Source: Gari tellinella | Lineage: Eukaryota > Mollusca > Bivalvia > Cardiida > Psammobiidae | Direction of reading: 5' to 3' | DNA: 64,000 nt | NCBI GenBank assembly: GCA_922989275.2 | Contig: OV277864.1 | Location: forward strand, 6,882,001-6,946,000 | Part shown: in pieces, positions 1-11,999 of the stretch | Layout: every line of letters starts with the position of its first letter | Position numbering within the stretch: the stretch's first letter is position 1 | Program-made: the position numbers and the translations under genes | The notes under the pieces: model-generated | The model's input: only the letters and a program-made list of their open reading frames with translations | Told to the model about the DNA's origin: nothing | Databases searched by the model: none

Positions 1-473
1 TTATGTGTGTATATATTTAGTTGCGTTTACAGATTATTTGCCTAAAATCCTTTATCAATGTATCTATTTAAAACCCTTTCCTTAATCAGCTTGATTTAAA
101 AAATCTTTGGAAAAAAATTAAGAGCAGTTTGAACCAAGAACATATTCTCAATAATTCGCTTTCTGATCTGGAATGAAATAGTTTGAGGCTGATTTTGACA
201 CTTCTTTAAAACAAACAACAGCATATCACTAAAATTGTGAGTAAAGCCAATATCATGTAATGATGAAGCAGACGATATTTCGGCACGATAAAGGTTAACG
301 GCGTCCTCAAGTTTCGAATTCTCATTATATTAGCATCTTTTCTGCCCTGTTAGAGCATAATAGCATTTGCGAACAGTTTATATCCAAATCAGACGCCAAA
401 TACACTTATTCCGAATTGGATCCTTATTGTTGACAATTGGTTGATATTTCCTCAGTCACAATTCAATGTCTTA

Positions 474-719
474 CAGTGGAGAATGTGTTATTCTTTCCCA
501 ATAAACGCGTTTACGCTAAAACTATTATTTCCAATACAAACAGTTTGGAGCCAGATCAGACGCCGGGTAACCCGGCGTCTGATCAGGCTCCAAACTGTTT
601 GCCACCAAGATAAACATGAAATATCAGAATTGTCCAAAAGTTGTTCTTTTCTACGTTTTAGTGCTTTGCGTTTGCGTACGTTTGCGTTTAAACGGGAAAG
701 AATAACAGATTCTCCACTG
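474..719. mobile_element. A-family MITE (reference copy)
   Basis: This 246-bp element is flanked by TA and bounded by CAGTGGAGAATGTG and its inverted form TTCTCCACTG. Ends beginning CAG with a TA target fit Tc1/mariner-type transposases. Inside the ends lie GTTTAAACGCAAACG-type repeats. The core is a near-perfect palindrome of about 65 bp, GCAAACAGTTTGGAGCC then GATCAGACGCCGGGTA and its mirror. It has no coding capacity. Six-frame reading of the core yields recurrent spurious peptides. Confidence 0.92.
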
Positions 720-778
720 TAACTAAAAACGCAGACGACATTAATGATGCAGACGATGACAAGGCGATGAAAGGGTTA

Positions 779-1028
779 CAGTGGAGAAATAGTTATTCTG
801 TCCCGTTTACACGCAAACGAAACGCAAACGCAAAACACAAAAATGTAGAAAATAACAACTGTTTGACATTTTTCTCAATATTTTATTTTTAACTGAGTGG
901 CAAACAGTTTGGAGCCTGATCAGACGCCGGGTCACCCGGCGTCTGATCTGGTTTCAAACTGTTTGCAATGGAAATAATAGTTTTAGCGTAAACGCGTTTA
1001 TTGGGAAAGAATAACGTTTTCTCCGCTG
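779..1028. mobile_element. A-family MITE
   Basis: CAGTGGAGAAAT to TTCTCCGCTG, TA-flanked, with the GTTTGGAGCC core. It lies 60 bp after the previous copy in the same arrangement but opposite orientation of the arms. Confidence 0.88.
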
Positions 1029-1201
1029 TATGAAGTGAGTCGCGTGAACGGTTAAGTCTCAATTATTTGCCATCGTGCTGAATGTCCGTTTTATCTACTT
1101 ATCTCGCGAGATTTTGAGTGCAGTTTTGTAGCGATCGTTTAAAAATTGAAGAGGTCTGGGATTAAACGTGAGAGCATTATGACAAAAAGACTTGTTATCT
1201 G

Positions 1202-1412
1202 TTAACCCGTTTGATGCTGCGTTTTTTAAATGAACTATCCCACTTTCGAAAAATGACCATTTTATGTTGAATTATAGGAATTGATTGTAGGAAAATATTT
1301 CAGGAAATGAAGGTTATGCAAACAGTGTAGACCCTGATCAGAAGGCTCCTGATCAGGGTCTACGCTGTTTGCAAAATATACATGTACTGGTTGCCAGCAT
1401 GGAGAGGGTTAA
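1202..1412. mobile_element. C-type MITE, TTAA-bounded
   Basis: It is bounded by TTAACCCGTTTGATGCTG and GCATGGAGAGGGTTAA. The core palindrome is GCAAACAGTGTAGACCC, TGATCAGAAGGCTCC and its mirror. TTAA targets with CCC-type ends suggest piggyBac mobilisation. Confidence 0.7.
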
Positions 1413-2060
1413 ACTGACACGAAATTTGTGAGAGTAACATTTTGTAAATTGACACTATAAACGAAGTAGAAACATGTGCCAAATAGACTTTTTAAACTAT
1501 TGTCTTATACATGTATGATATGAAATCAGATTATATAGACATCAACTGTTGTTTTCAATTACAACGCTCAATTGTATAAAAAGTAATTTATTCGATTGTA
1601 TTCAATGTAAAATAATGATAATATGAAGATAAAATGGCAAGCTAAAGCTTCCGAAATAAAACAAATTGTTTATCTTTCGACCCCATCTTCAAGATTTGTA
1701 ATACAGTTAACTGGTGTAAAGCGACTTACAAAGTGACAAAAATGCTAGAACATTCTTTAAAACAGATGACAGCTTTATCGAAAAGAAATAGTACGACGAA
1801 CGCTTCTTTAGGAATATGCTACATTATTTTTACTACATCAATTTGTCTGTAGAGAACACTATATTTTATCATTTATTCACCGCTTAGTACAGAATTTACT
1901 GTAGTCGCGTTTAAGACTTATTTAATGACGAGGAAAGTTGTTTTGTTACTTTCCTAGGTATCTTAAGAGCACGTGCGCTACATACTTAAGGTTATTAACT
2001 GTTGATAATAGGAAGCCACATTAACAATTAAGCAGGAGCACAGGGATGCAAATGAATCTA
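1413..2060. other. Unassigned AT-rich intergenic stretch
   Basis: I see no frame with family features, no RNA gene and no clear repeat end here. Confidence 0.5.
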
Positions 2061-2306
2061 CAGTGGAGAATCTGTTATTCTTTCCCGTTTAAACGCAAAC
2101 GTACGCAAACGCAAAACACTAAAACGTAGAAAAGAACAACTTTTGGACAATTCTAATATTTCATGTTTATCTTGGTGGCAAACAGTTTGGAGCCTGATCA
2201 GACGCCGGGTTACCCGGCGTCTGATCTGGCTCCAAACTGTTTGCACTGCAAATAATAGTTTTAGCGTAAACGCGTTTATTGGGAAAGAATAACACATTCT
2301 CCACTG
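2061..2306. mobile_element. A-family MITE
   Basis: Intact copy, CAGTGGAGAATC to TTCTCCACTG, TA on both sides. Confidence 0.92.
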
Positions 2307-2759
2307 TACTACCCTCAATGAAATGACATCTGGCCAAATTAAATGCTGAAGATAGGCGATGACAGAACGTTCTTTATCATGTCGACACAATTGAAATCTT
2401 CAAAGCAAATTGTATTATATTGCAGGTTTCTGTATACTTCGCAGGTATTATTTATATAAATGTTTTCTAAAATATCAATTTATAATTGTATGATTTATTA
2501 CATACAATGTGGTATTATGCAATACAGTCTCTTTATCCCTAATTACGCTTAATAATAGCCTGCTTTAAATATCGTCAGCGAATGACACACGAGCAGTTTT
2601 ATACACCTTTAAAGGAAACAAAGTTCTATACGAGTACGAAATAGTACGCATCCTGATCAGACACAGAGTACATGTAACCCGGTGTGTGATCTGGAACCAT
2701 AGTGTTTGCAGATATTAGTCAAGTGGCACCTGTCACAAGAAGTGTTTAATATTGGTGTG

Positions 2760-3010
2760 TTAACTCATTGAGCCCTAGTGACGCATATATGCTTCATTTA
2801 CCAACTGTGTACCTGTTAAGAGTACACTTGTCCTATGCAAACAGAGAAGTCCCTGATCAGAGGTCTCCTGCAGGAGCCCTCTGATCAGGGACTTCACTGT
2901 TTGTCATTTTGCAATTTATTACAAAAAAGAACCCTCAATAGTCTAATATTGAGCAGCCTCTATTGCAAACTTGAATTGTTCATTGGAAGTTTCAGGGGAT
3001 AATGAGTTAA
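2760..3010. mobile_element. C-family MITE (reference copy)
   Basis: The ends are TTAACTCATTGAGCCC and GGGATAATGAGTTAA, so the target is TTAA. The core palindrome at 2836-2905 reads GCAAACAGAGAAGTCCC, TGATCAGAGGTCTCCTGCA and its mirror. A conserved GTCATTTTGCAA block follows the core. No ORF. Confidence 0.8.
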
Positions 3011-3539
3011 TGCAGCAGGGTAAAGGTTAAATGAGGTACTCCAGGTCTGTTTATTTTACAAATATGGTGGTAATTGAGAGATCAAGAGCGGGGAATAGGG
3101 TACTGTACCTTTTTGACTGAATGGCAGGTGGTCATCTTCACGGTAAGAAGGGACCCTGTTGACCCCTTCAAAGTTCAAGCATTGCTTGGCCTATAGTGAC
3201 CGTCCCCTCTAGAAATTTTAAAAATGTATCATCATCATCATCACGACCCTGTTCATCACAAACATCATCATTACCATTAGAATAAACTGTTACAAGATTG
3301 CCATGAATTAATTTATTGCCTCACCCCGATAACAATAACTGTTTGACACTCAATTCTATATATCTCAAGTCCAAGTACATAAAGTTTAAATTTAAGTAAT
3401 AAACATTAGACGAATATTGTTTAAAACTGACGCAGGGCTGCCATAAGTTGACATGAAAAATCCTAAGAAAATTTCCAAATTTGCATTTTTCAAGTGCGAT
3501 TTTACGAATCGTACCTTTACGCCATAGTCTATTTCTAGT

Positions 3540-3717
3540 TTTGTTGGCATGTGACTACTTAAAGCAGACTGAAAGTAAAGCAGAATGCGCCTTCAGGCGC
3601 ATTCTGCTTTACTTTCAGCCTGCTTTAAGCTACCATGTACTAAAAAAATCCGAAGATTTAGGAAAAATCCGGAGAAATTGCAGCCCTGCTGACGACGTCA
3701 TGGCCGTAAAGGGGTTA
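3540..3717. mobile_element. G-family MITE, partial
   Basis: The G core palindrome (CTTAAAGCAGACTGAAAG, GCAGAATGCGCC and mirror) is at 3558-3630. The right side degenerates into GTAAAGGGGTTAAC. The left end is not recognisable. Confidence 0.65.
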
Positions 3718-3778
3718 ACAATTTCACGATCTACACCATTACATGTATAACCACCATCACACTTACTCGTATCATGAC

Positions 3779-3822
3779 GATGATGCTGTTGATTCTGATG
3801 ATGATGATCATCATCATCACGT
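3779..3822. repeat. GAT/ATC simple palindromic repeat
   Basis: GATGATGATGATCATCATCATCAC forms an inverted simple repeat. A related ATCATCATCATCA run is at 3228-3243. Confidence 0.7.
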
Positions 3823-4357
3823 GACACATGTCAATGTGCGATGATTACTATACAAATCATGCTTGATAACATAACTTTACAAGGCTTCAACCCATTCATG
3901 CCTTTCGTCCAAAAAGGTAGACACTAGCAAACATTGAAGACCTTGCTGAGACGCCGCAATTTGCTTACAGTTCGGTTAAGTGTTTTCTGCACTGTTTGCT
4001 ATTTATTATTATATGATCTATTGATTAGACAAACACTGCAGCATGTTAAGACTACCATTATATATCTACAAATGAAATATTCCAGCAAGCATAAACAGAT
4101 AGAGAGAGAGAGAGAGTTTAGTGCAATATATAGGCATACATGTGTTAAGGCATGTGTGCACTTGATAACCGGGTATTTGAACTAGTTTTAGTCTGCTAAC
4201 AGAACCCTGTATGCGACAATTTTGGTTCGCATAAAAAATACAAAACCTGGTTGGTCTTTTTCTACACTGTTTGACACCCGCATGCATCTAAACCCGTAAC
4301 TCTGTTTTTGATCAGGCTTCAAACTGTCTGCAATACTGATTAATAAGAATTGTCATA

Positions 4358-4613
4358 CAGTGGAGAATGTGTTATTCTTTCCCAATAAACGCGTTTACGC
4401 TAAAACTATTATTTGCATTGCAAACAGTTTGGAGCCAGATCAGACGCCGGGTAACCCGACGTCTGATCAGGCTCCAAACTGTTTGCCACCAAGATAAACA
4501 TGAAATATCAGAATTCTTCAAAAGTTGTACTTTTCTACGTTTTAGTGTTTTGCGTTTGCGTGCGTTTGCGTACGTTTGCGTTTAAACGGGAAAGAATAAC
4601 AGATTCTCCACTG
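4358..4613. mobile_element. A-family MITE
   Basis: It is 10 bp longer than the reference through an extra GCGTTTGCGTGC unit in the right arm. TA-flanked. Confidence 0.9.
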
Positions 4614-4689
4614 TAAGTTGTCCTTATCTGTTATTTTCTACATTTTATTGCACTGTGTTTGCACTAAGTTTGTTTTTACAACGAAAAGT

Positions 4690-5450
4690 CCCTATGTGAT
4701 TCGTCTGATTTATCGTTCCAAAGATGATCCCGACATGCTCCTGTGTCCCATCGTTAGCACCATCTAGGGCTCATTTTTCATCTCAGGACCGCAGCCTTCT
4801 CCGTGTTAACGGCCGCGGACGGCTAGCGTGAAAGATGAATTCAACATTATTTAATTTACGCTGTGAAAATCAAATATGTCTTTTATTGAGGCGATAGAAA
4901 TCTTGTTAACCGCGCACCGCCATCTAATCAGAATAAACAGCATTTTCGCCTTTGTGAGCCATAATGATATCCGCTAACTTTATTAAAGTGTCATCAGTTA
5001 GGACGACGCTTGTAAAGAATGACTGCGAGGCTTGGAATAATGATATTTTCAAATATTGGCACGCTGATGGATTTTCTCGCTGCAAAGTAACAAAACCTCT
5101 GCGATGGAGAATAGGGGGAAAGAGCCTGGCGCGCGATGTCGTTTTCTTCTGATGTGATTTTGAGTATGGAATTAACGGCCAATTCCACCTGATCCTAGTA
5201 GGATGATGGTACTCGACGAGTTTCAATGACCGGAATGTCTCGGAATGGAATCATTCCGCTAATTGCGGATATATTAGATCTACACGGAATAAAGTGTTAC
5301 GTTCAGTCGAGCATCAATGACTGACGAATTGGGAACAGCAATCGCATTAGCGCTCTGTCTGTCGCGCGGCACTATCAAGAGTGTCTTTGATTAGCTTAAA
5401 GTCTGACATTTTCTTTCAAATTAAGGCTTAGAGACTTAAAGGGGTAATGT
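4690..5450. other. Repeat-free stretch of higher GC
   Basis: No MITE ends or cores are present. It holds CpG-rich patches (GGCCGCGGACGG at about 4811, GCGCGCGATG at about 5130). Short frames on both strands show no family motif. It may be unique regulatory or untranslated sequence upstream of NR2E3. That is a guess from position and composition. Confidence 0.35.
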
Positions 5451-5807
5451 GATGGAATGATATTCTGAGAAAGGAAAGGAAGAAAGATAGCGCCCCATCT
5501 GTTTAAGTGCCATAGTTTGAGGTTCTGACAATAAAGTACACATTAAATGATAGTAATTATGATATATTGAATTATAGTACAGTCAAATTAGTAATTATTT
5601 GAAGAAGAATGTCTCCTTTTATTTGTTGAATTTAAATTTAAGGTATTTTGACTTAGGAGATATTGAAATGAGTGTGAAACAGTTTAGAGCCTGATCAGAC
5701 GATACGTTACGCGAGCAGGATCCGAACTACTTGTATCTGCAATTAACCTTTGTACTCTGGGAAAGGCATTGAATGGGTTAATGCACACCAGAAAAGAACG
5801 CCCTATA

Positions 5808-6053
5808 CAGTGGAGAATCTGTTATTCTTTCCCAATAAACGCGTTTACGCTAAAACTATTATTTGCAGTGCAAACAGTTTGGAGCCAGATCAGACGCCGG
5901 GTAACCCGGCGTCTGATCAGGCTCCAAACTGTTTGCCACCAAGATAAACATGAATTATCAGAAATGTCAAAAAGTTGTTCTTTTCTACGTTTTAGTGCTT
6001 TGCGTTTGCGTACGTTTGCGTTTAAACGGGAAAGAATAACAGATTCTCCACTG
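5808..6053. mobile_element. A-family MITE
   Basis: Intact, TA-flanked, CAGTGGAGAATC to TTCTCCACTG. Confidence 0.92.
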
Positions 6054-6319
6054 TATACAATGCGGTGTCTGATCAGAATCTTCACTGTTTGCTGATAGGT
6101 GTTTCGATATAAAACAAAATTTAGACTAGACACCCCTTAGATAGAAATGGACTAATCCAATATATAAGCACGGAATAATCCACTTGGCATAAATAGGTTA
6201 AATCTAACTGCAATATTCCTTTAAAACGTACAAGGGGACACACGTGATTCTTTCCAAACAAACGCGTAACCTGGCGTCATATTTGGCTCCAAACTGTTAG
6301 CTATTCAGAGAACAAAACT

Positions 6320-6690
6320 GAACTACCACGTCCTCATATAGTGCTCACTCCCTTCAATGGCCGTCTCAACAACAATTCCCTCCTTACAACAATGCTTGTT
6401 GCAGTTCCCCAAACAGGACAATTAAACCCAATTATTTCACTGCTGCCATATCATCTGTTTAAATTTTTCGTCTGCTGTTTTCCCTCAAAGTTTACATATT
6501 GGACATATTGACAGAAAAATAATCACGAGTAACAAATAGTTTGAACCCAGATCAGACACCGGTGTCTGATCTGGATTCAAACTATTTGTAAATGTAAGCC
6601 AAGTGTATGAATTTTCCCTTCCAATAACAACTCCCTCCGAATAACGCACACAATATTTGTCTCCCATTGAGTGTCGTTGTAGAGAGGGGA
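6320..6690. mobile_element. Chimeric D/B repeat, copy 1
   Basis: An outer sequence (CAACAACAATTCCCTCCTTAC, then AACTCCCTCCGAATAACG) encloses a B-type core, CAAATAGTTTGAACCC, GATCAGACACCGG and mirror at 6533-6589. The same chimera occurs at about 22195-22505 and 29908-30515. Confidence 0.65.
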
Positions 6691-7024
6691 CGCTTTATTA
6701 GGAAAAAACTTGGTGGATACTTTTGCTCAATAAATCAGCATTTTTACGACCGTAATTAATTCCTCCACTGAAGAAACTGTTTCCTCTTTATACAGCCATA
6801 AATACATTGTATGTACCACGAAAAAGAGTTTCTATAACATAGCAGATGGTCTTTAAAGCAGACTAAAGTAAAGCTTTAAATGGTCACCTATTTTCAGTAC
6901 TAAAAACTGGCTATGGGATAATGTGTAATTTGATTCAAATGTAGATATATTTCAATTCAACATAGGGAATGTTACACCTCCTCAAACATTCAGCAATACA
7001 CCTCCATTAGTGTAATTCAATAGA

Positions 7025-7274
7025 ACACTCATTGTGAATCCTAAAGACGAGCATACTCATCCTTTACAAACAGTGTACATGTATATATCCCATTTGTCCT
7101 GTACAAAACAGTGTATACACAGATCAGAGGGTTACTTAGGGAGCCCTCTGATCAGGGCCAATACTGTTTGTTATTTTGCAATAAATTGCTTTAAACAACC
7201 CTATAAATATCATTGGCTAGACTTCATTCTAAACTGGCATTGTTCATTAAAACTTTCAAGGGTTAATGAGTTAA
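7025..7274. mobile_element. C-family MITE
   Basis: Its right end GGGTTAATGAGTTAA meets the B copy at the shared TTAA 7271-7274. The core at 7105-7171 includes GATCAGAGGG, then GAGCCCTCTGATCAGGG. Confidence 0.7.
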
Positions 7275-7502
7275 CCCTTTCATTTACAAATTTATTGTGC
7301 GGTTTTTACCTTAAACACCGCCATATTGTCGTCTGGTTCAATATTGTTGTCTGTTATATCGTTTAAGTTAGATTTAAGGCAGTATAACTGAGGTAATTTC
7401 AAAACTAGTCTCAAACGGTTTTGATCCTGAACGCGGCGTCTGATCAGGATCAAAACTGTTTGCAAATGCTCTTAATGACGTCATTGAGAGTAAAATGATT
7501 AA
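7271..7502. mobile_element. B-family MITE
   Basis: TTAACCCTTTCA to GAGAGTAAAATGATTAA. It contains the B signature block ATATTGTCGTCTG and the core GGCGTCTGATCAGGATCAAAACTG. It shares TTAA with C copies on both sides. Confidence 0.75.
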
Positions 7503-7766
7503 TACATTCAACCCGAGTGACGACTTAACTCTTCATATACAACCAGTGTACGTATGAAGAGCCCATTTGTCCTGTGAAAACAATGTAGACCCTTACAATG
7601 TACATGTGTGTATCAGAGGAATCCTGTATGAGTCCTCTGGTCAAGGTACTCACTGTTTGTCATTGTGCAATTATAGTAAAAGAACCCCACTAAATAGTCA
7701 AAATAGAGCTAGACTTTATTTGAAACTGGAATGTTCAATTAAAATGTTCAGGGGAGAATGTGTTAT
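7499..7766. mobile_element. C-family MITE
   Basis: The left end TTAATACATTCAACCC shares TTAA with the B copy. The right end GGGGAGAATGTGTTATT is decayed. The core is partly broken. Confidence 0.6.
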
Positions 7767-7785
7767 TGAGCTATTATTCTTATTT

Positions 7786-9036
7786 TTAGCCCACCTGAGC
7801 CAAAGGCTCAAGGTGAGCTATTGGGATGGCCATGTGTCAGGCGTCCGTCGTCGTCCGTCGTGCGTCGTCGTTAACAATTGATTCAAATGACATCTCCTCC
7901 TATACCGCTTGACATAATTCAACCAAACTTTACAGAAATGTTCCTTGGGTCAAGCTCTTTCAAATGTGTTCAAAGAATTAAAAACAATGCAGAACTCTAG
8001 TTGCCATGACAACCAAAGTGAACAAATAAGGAAATCTTAAAAAATCTTCTTGTCAAAAACTGCAAGGGCCAGAGCTTAGATATTTGGCACATAACATCAT
8101 CTACAGGTCCTCTATCAAGTTTGTTCAAATTATGCCCCTGGGTCAAAATTTGCCCCGCCCCGGGGGTCACAGTTTTACATAGAGTTATATAGTGAAATTT
8201 TCAAACGTCTTCTACTCTGAAACTAATATGGCCAGAGCATTGATATTTGGCATGGTGACACTTATAGATGTCCTATACTAATATTGTACAAATGGTTTTG
8301 GTCGGTAGCATAACTAGGTCACCGGAGCTAAAAATATATTTTTTTCAATGAAAACTTAAATATGCTTCTTGTCTGAAACTACAAGGGCCAGAGCTTAGAT
8401 ATTTGGCACATAATATCACCTACAGGTCCTCTATCAAGTTTGTTCAAATTATGCCCCTGGGGTCAAAATTGGCCCCGCCCCGGGGGTCACAGTTTTACAT
8501 AAAGTTATTTAGTGAAATTTTCAAACGTCTTCTACTCTGAAACTAAGCATTGATATTTGGCATGGTGACACTAAGTCTTCTAGATGTCCTATACCAAAAT
8601 TGTACAAATGGTTCTGGTCGGTTGCATAACTAGGTCACCGGAGCTAGAAATAGAATTTTTTCAATGAAAACTTAAATATTCTTCTTGTCTAAAACTACAA
8701 GGGCCAGAGCTTAGATACTGGGCACATATCATCGCCTACAGGTCCTCTATCAAGTTTGTTCGAATTATGACCCTAGGGTCAAAATTGGCCCCGCCCCGGG
8801 GTCGCAGTTTTACAAATAGTTATATAGAGAAAATTTCAAACGTCTTCTTCTCTGACACATATGGCCAGAGCTTTTATATTCGGTATGGTGACACTTTTAG
8901 ATATAGCTTTACATAATTATTTTGTTCAAATGGTTCAGGTCTGTTGAATATCTAGGTCAGTCCTGGACTTAAATCATTATCTCAATTTTTTCTGCTATTC
9001 TCAGGTGAGCGAAATATGCCCCATGGGGCTCTTGTT
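7786..9036. mobile_element. J element: long CACCTGAG repeat with internal tandem units
   Basis: It begins TTAGCCCACCTGAGCC with a short terminal hairpin (GAGCCAAAGGCTCAAGGTGAGC) and a GTCGTCCGTCG-rich stretch. It ends CAGGTGAGCG, then a CCCCATGGGG hairpin and CTTGTTT. Between lie three units of about 316-319 bp, marked by AAGGGCCAGAGCTTAGAT at 8064, 8383 and 8699. No ORF. The same element recurs at 16302-17616. Confidence 0.8.
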
Positions 9037-9139
9037 TAATCTTGCATTACACGCTATTTTGTATGAACAACCAAAACACACAACCTTTCGAATGGTACAA
9101 TGCAAATACGCCATCCTCTTTGTTTAACACATTATTCCA

Positions 9140-9330
9140 TAGAGACTCATTTTTACGCATCTAATTTATTCTTGCATTGAAGAAAAAGTTCCATTTTATA
9201 TACAGTAATGAATATGTTTCATAAGAAATATGCTCTATATCATAGCGGATGATAGCTTAAATAGGCTGAAAATAACACAGATTTAGCCTTCAGTGTATTC
9301 TACTTTACTTTCAATCTGCTTTAAGTGGCA
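9140..9330. mobile_element. G-family MITE, degenerate
   Basis: It has TTTTTACGCATCTAATTTATTC, characteristic of the G left arm, and a decayed G core ending TACTTTCAATCTGCTTTAAG at about 9325. Confidence 0.55.
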
Positions 9331-9955
9331 GCCTCTCTTAAAAACCAGAAACAGGATTTGGATTAATGGTTTACATGCTTCTTTTAACATATGCATTGCA
9401 AACAGTTTAGAACCAAATCAGACACCGAGTGAATCGATACTTTTTGCACTTCTGATTTAAATCTAGCAACATTTGAAGTTGACGGTTATTTTTCACATTT
9501 TATTGCATTGTGTTTTTGTTTAGTTTCGTTTAGACGGGAAGGACATACGTTTTCTCTCTACCCGCTCCAATCATAGAGTGAAACTTGCTGGTATTCAAGT
9601 GTTGAAAAACTTAATATATAATGGATATGTACATATATAGTACAAGTAGATATCGAATATTTTATAATTGTTCTTAAAAAGCGGTCAAATCAAGTTCAAA
9701 GCATCTTGTACTCCAAGTAGATCTTGAATGCTCTACAATTCAAGTTTACGGAATCTTAAGGATATAACTTTATATTGAAAACGAATGTTTTATCTAGTTC
9801 CTTGACTACATTTTATATTATCAGTGTAGATCTATCAGCTCTTTTTAAATATAGTTTATATTTGGGTTTTATTGTTTGTAATTTTCATAAGACAACGCAT
9901 TAACAATTTATAGGACAGTCAGAAACGCACGCGTATTTCAGTTCAATTGAGCATG
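9331..9955. other. AT-rich stretch with one decayed A/B fragment
   Basis: CAAACAGTTTAGAACC at about 9399 and GTTTAGACGGGAAGG near 9530 are remnants of MITE sequence. The rest shows nothing recognisable. Confidence 0.45.
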
Positions 9956-10130
9956 TTAACCCTTATTGTCGTCGTCTGCTTCAAAAATATCGTCTGCGAA
10001 AAATAATCAAACTTACTTTCAATGTCTTTTTGTCTGAAGAAAAGCTGAATATGAGTGACAAATAGTTTTGATCCAGATTAGACGCCGCGTAACGCGACGT
10101 CTGATCTGGATCCAAACTGTTTGCAAATAT
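9956..10130. mobile_element. B-family MITE, right end lost
   Basis: TTAACCCTTATTGTCGTCGTCTG starts it. The core palindrome 10058-10128 is CAAATAGTTTTGATCC, GACGCCGCG and mirror. Confidence 0.65.
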
Positions 10131-10562
10131 TAGCCTTTCTCGACTACACTGTCATTTGCAAACAGTTTTGATCCAGACCAGACACCGAGATACTCCGCGT
10201 TTACTACCTGAATTCTCACCGATTTTTATCATATCAAACTTTCTGAACTGAGAAATAAAATAGATTTTATGCAGACAAAATATCGTGGCGAAGTGTGGGG
10301 TAGGCAAACCAAACAGACCTCCTACTCCTAACGGACTTCACGCGGCGCCGGTTTCCAGTTTTACGACAGGGTTTAATTTGAGGTTCCCCCATCCGTAAAC
10401 CCGTTACCCATTCGTCAACCGAGATATTAATATATTAATATGCACAAATATATCTTATCAGTGCAATATATAGATCACTAACACTAACCATGCTGAATCG
10501 TTGTCTGCTAAATATATATCATCTGCAAATATTTTGTTTTATCTTTGATAAAATGGATAAAT

Positions 10563-10639
10563 AAGAGTGGCAAAAAACTTGAATCCAGATCAGACGCCGC
10601 GTTATGCGGCATCTGATCTGGATCAAAGCTGTTTGCAAA
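10563..10639. repeat. B-type core palindrome
   Basis: GATCAGACGCCGCGTTATGCGG with arms. Flanks resemble B (ATCGTTGTCTGC upstream) but the TTAA ends are not clear. Confidence 0.65.
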
Positions 10640-10717
10640 TATTAGCCAAGCCACGCTTAGCACAATAAGGGTTTACACTTATCTAGATAATAAACAAATG
10701 ATTTGCATACATGTATG

Positions 10718-10784
10718 CAAACAGCTTGGATCCTGATCAGACCAACGCCGAGTTTCTCGGTGTCTGACCAGGATTCAAACTGTT
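10718..10784. repeat. B-type core palindrome
   Basis: GCAAACAGCTTGGATCC to GGATTCAAACTGTTTG with four extra bases (CCAA) in one arm. The likely right end is GATAATGGTTAAC at about 10895. Confidence 0.65.
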
Positions 10785-10899
10785 TGATAAACGTTTTCAT
10801 GTTTCTCCGTGTCAATATGGATGGATTCTAAATTTGAAAAAAGGAAAATACTGACGACAAATTTTAGAGCAGAAGATAATCAGGAGTGATAATGGTTAA

Positions 10900-11430
10900 C
10901 TGAATTTTCTAAACAGCGAATGACTGATTTTTTGTCTCATTTACAAGGTATTCCGATTTATTACGTCTGTTGTTGCTGATTGGTTTCGTATTTTAGTTAA
11001 CCAAGAGATGGCCTGTAATTAGTGAACCGTGGAGAAACTTATTAAATCATAACTTTGTCTGGGGAACCAGTCAGGTGTTGAGAGTTGGGATGGTTTCCTG
11101 CTTCATGATCGTTCAATTTTTTCACGTGATTGTCATCAGAAGGTTTTTGAAAACTTCATAAAGGAAATATTTATGGTTACTCCGATGAATAATTAATAAA
11201 GCGGATATAGGAGAAAATAAGACAAACGGACTACATGCGATCTTAATATGCCGGCTGGAAATAAAATGTGCAATTAAATGTGATACACCATTAAACGCAT
11301 TGTTGCGTTGAACGTTCGCCGGTAATTAGAAAATAACAGTAAAGCCGAGGGAAAAGAGGGAGGGTCACACAGAAGACAAATTCGTGGTTTTGTTTGCTGA
11401 ATTAAACGGTGATTAAAACATGTCTGGTGG
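10900..11430. other. Repeat-free stretch, candidate non-coding regulatory region
   Basis: No MITE ends are present. Several homeodomain-type cores occur (GGTAATTAG at about 11311, AATAATTAATAAAG at about 11187, CTGTAATTAG at about 11012). No frame has recognisable protein features. Position about 10 kb upstream of NR2E3 and absence of repeats make it a candidate enhancer. This is inference only. Confidence 0.3.
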
Positions 11431-11643
11431 TTTACCCTTTCCCTCTCAATGACGCTTAAAAGCGCGTTTGCAAACAGTTTGGATCCTGATCAGACGCCGC
11501 GTAACGCGGCGTCTGATCGGGATCCAAACTGTTTGATCCTTATTTTGAAATTTCTTCAGTCATACTGCCTTATTTTTTAATTTTGAAACGAGATTGCAGA
11601 CAATAAAATTGAAGCAGACGACAATGAAACGGTGAAGGGATAA
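11431..11643. mobile_element. B-family MITE
   Basis: TTTACCCTTTCCCTCTCAATGACG to GACGACAATGAAACGGTGAAGGG. The core 11469-11535 is a near-perfect palindrome with GATCAGACGCCGCGTAACGC. Confidence 0.8.
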
Positions 11644-11675
11644 ACATCTCCTGAACAATTTGATCATGAAAGGGT

Positions 11676-11850
11676 TACCCCTTTCTCTGCCAATGACTCC
11701 AAAACGCACCTTTACAAACAGTTTAGATCCTGATCAGACACTCGTTTCTGAATTTTCGTCAGTCATACTTCCTTAAATATAACTTTAAAAAGGCATTCAT
11801 TACAGACAACAATACTGAAGCAGACGACACTATGACGTGGAAAGGTATAA
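11676..11850. mobile_element. B-family MITE, core half deleted
   Basis: TTACCCCTTTCTCTGCCAATGAC at left and GAAGCAGACGACACTATGACG at right. Only the left half of the core palindrome remains. Confidence 0.65.
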
Positions 11851-11999
11851 AACCGCACGATACATTTGAACGTGAATGTTGTTAAAACCTGTTTGGTGGT
11901 TTAACGGTTTAAACTTATAATAGTGGTAAACAACGTTCATTGCTAAGCATGACTATATCAGCATTTGAAAACAGTTTGGAAGCAGATCAGACACCGATT

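Noticed and set aside
441..722. Recurrent 60-110 residue frames with the peptide [18 protein letters not shown] across the window
   Set aside because: They are translations of the A-family MITE palindrome on either strand, with arms and ends read through. They occur only where the MITE is and have no independent support as genes.
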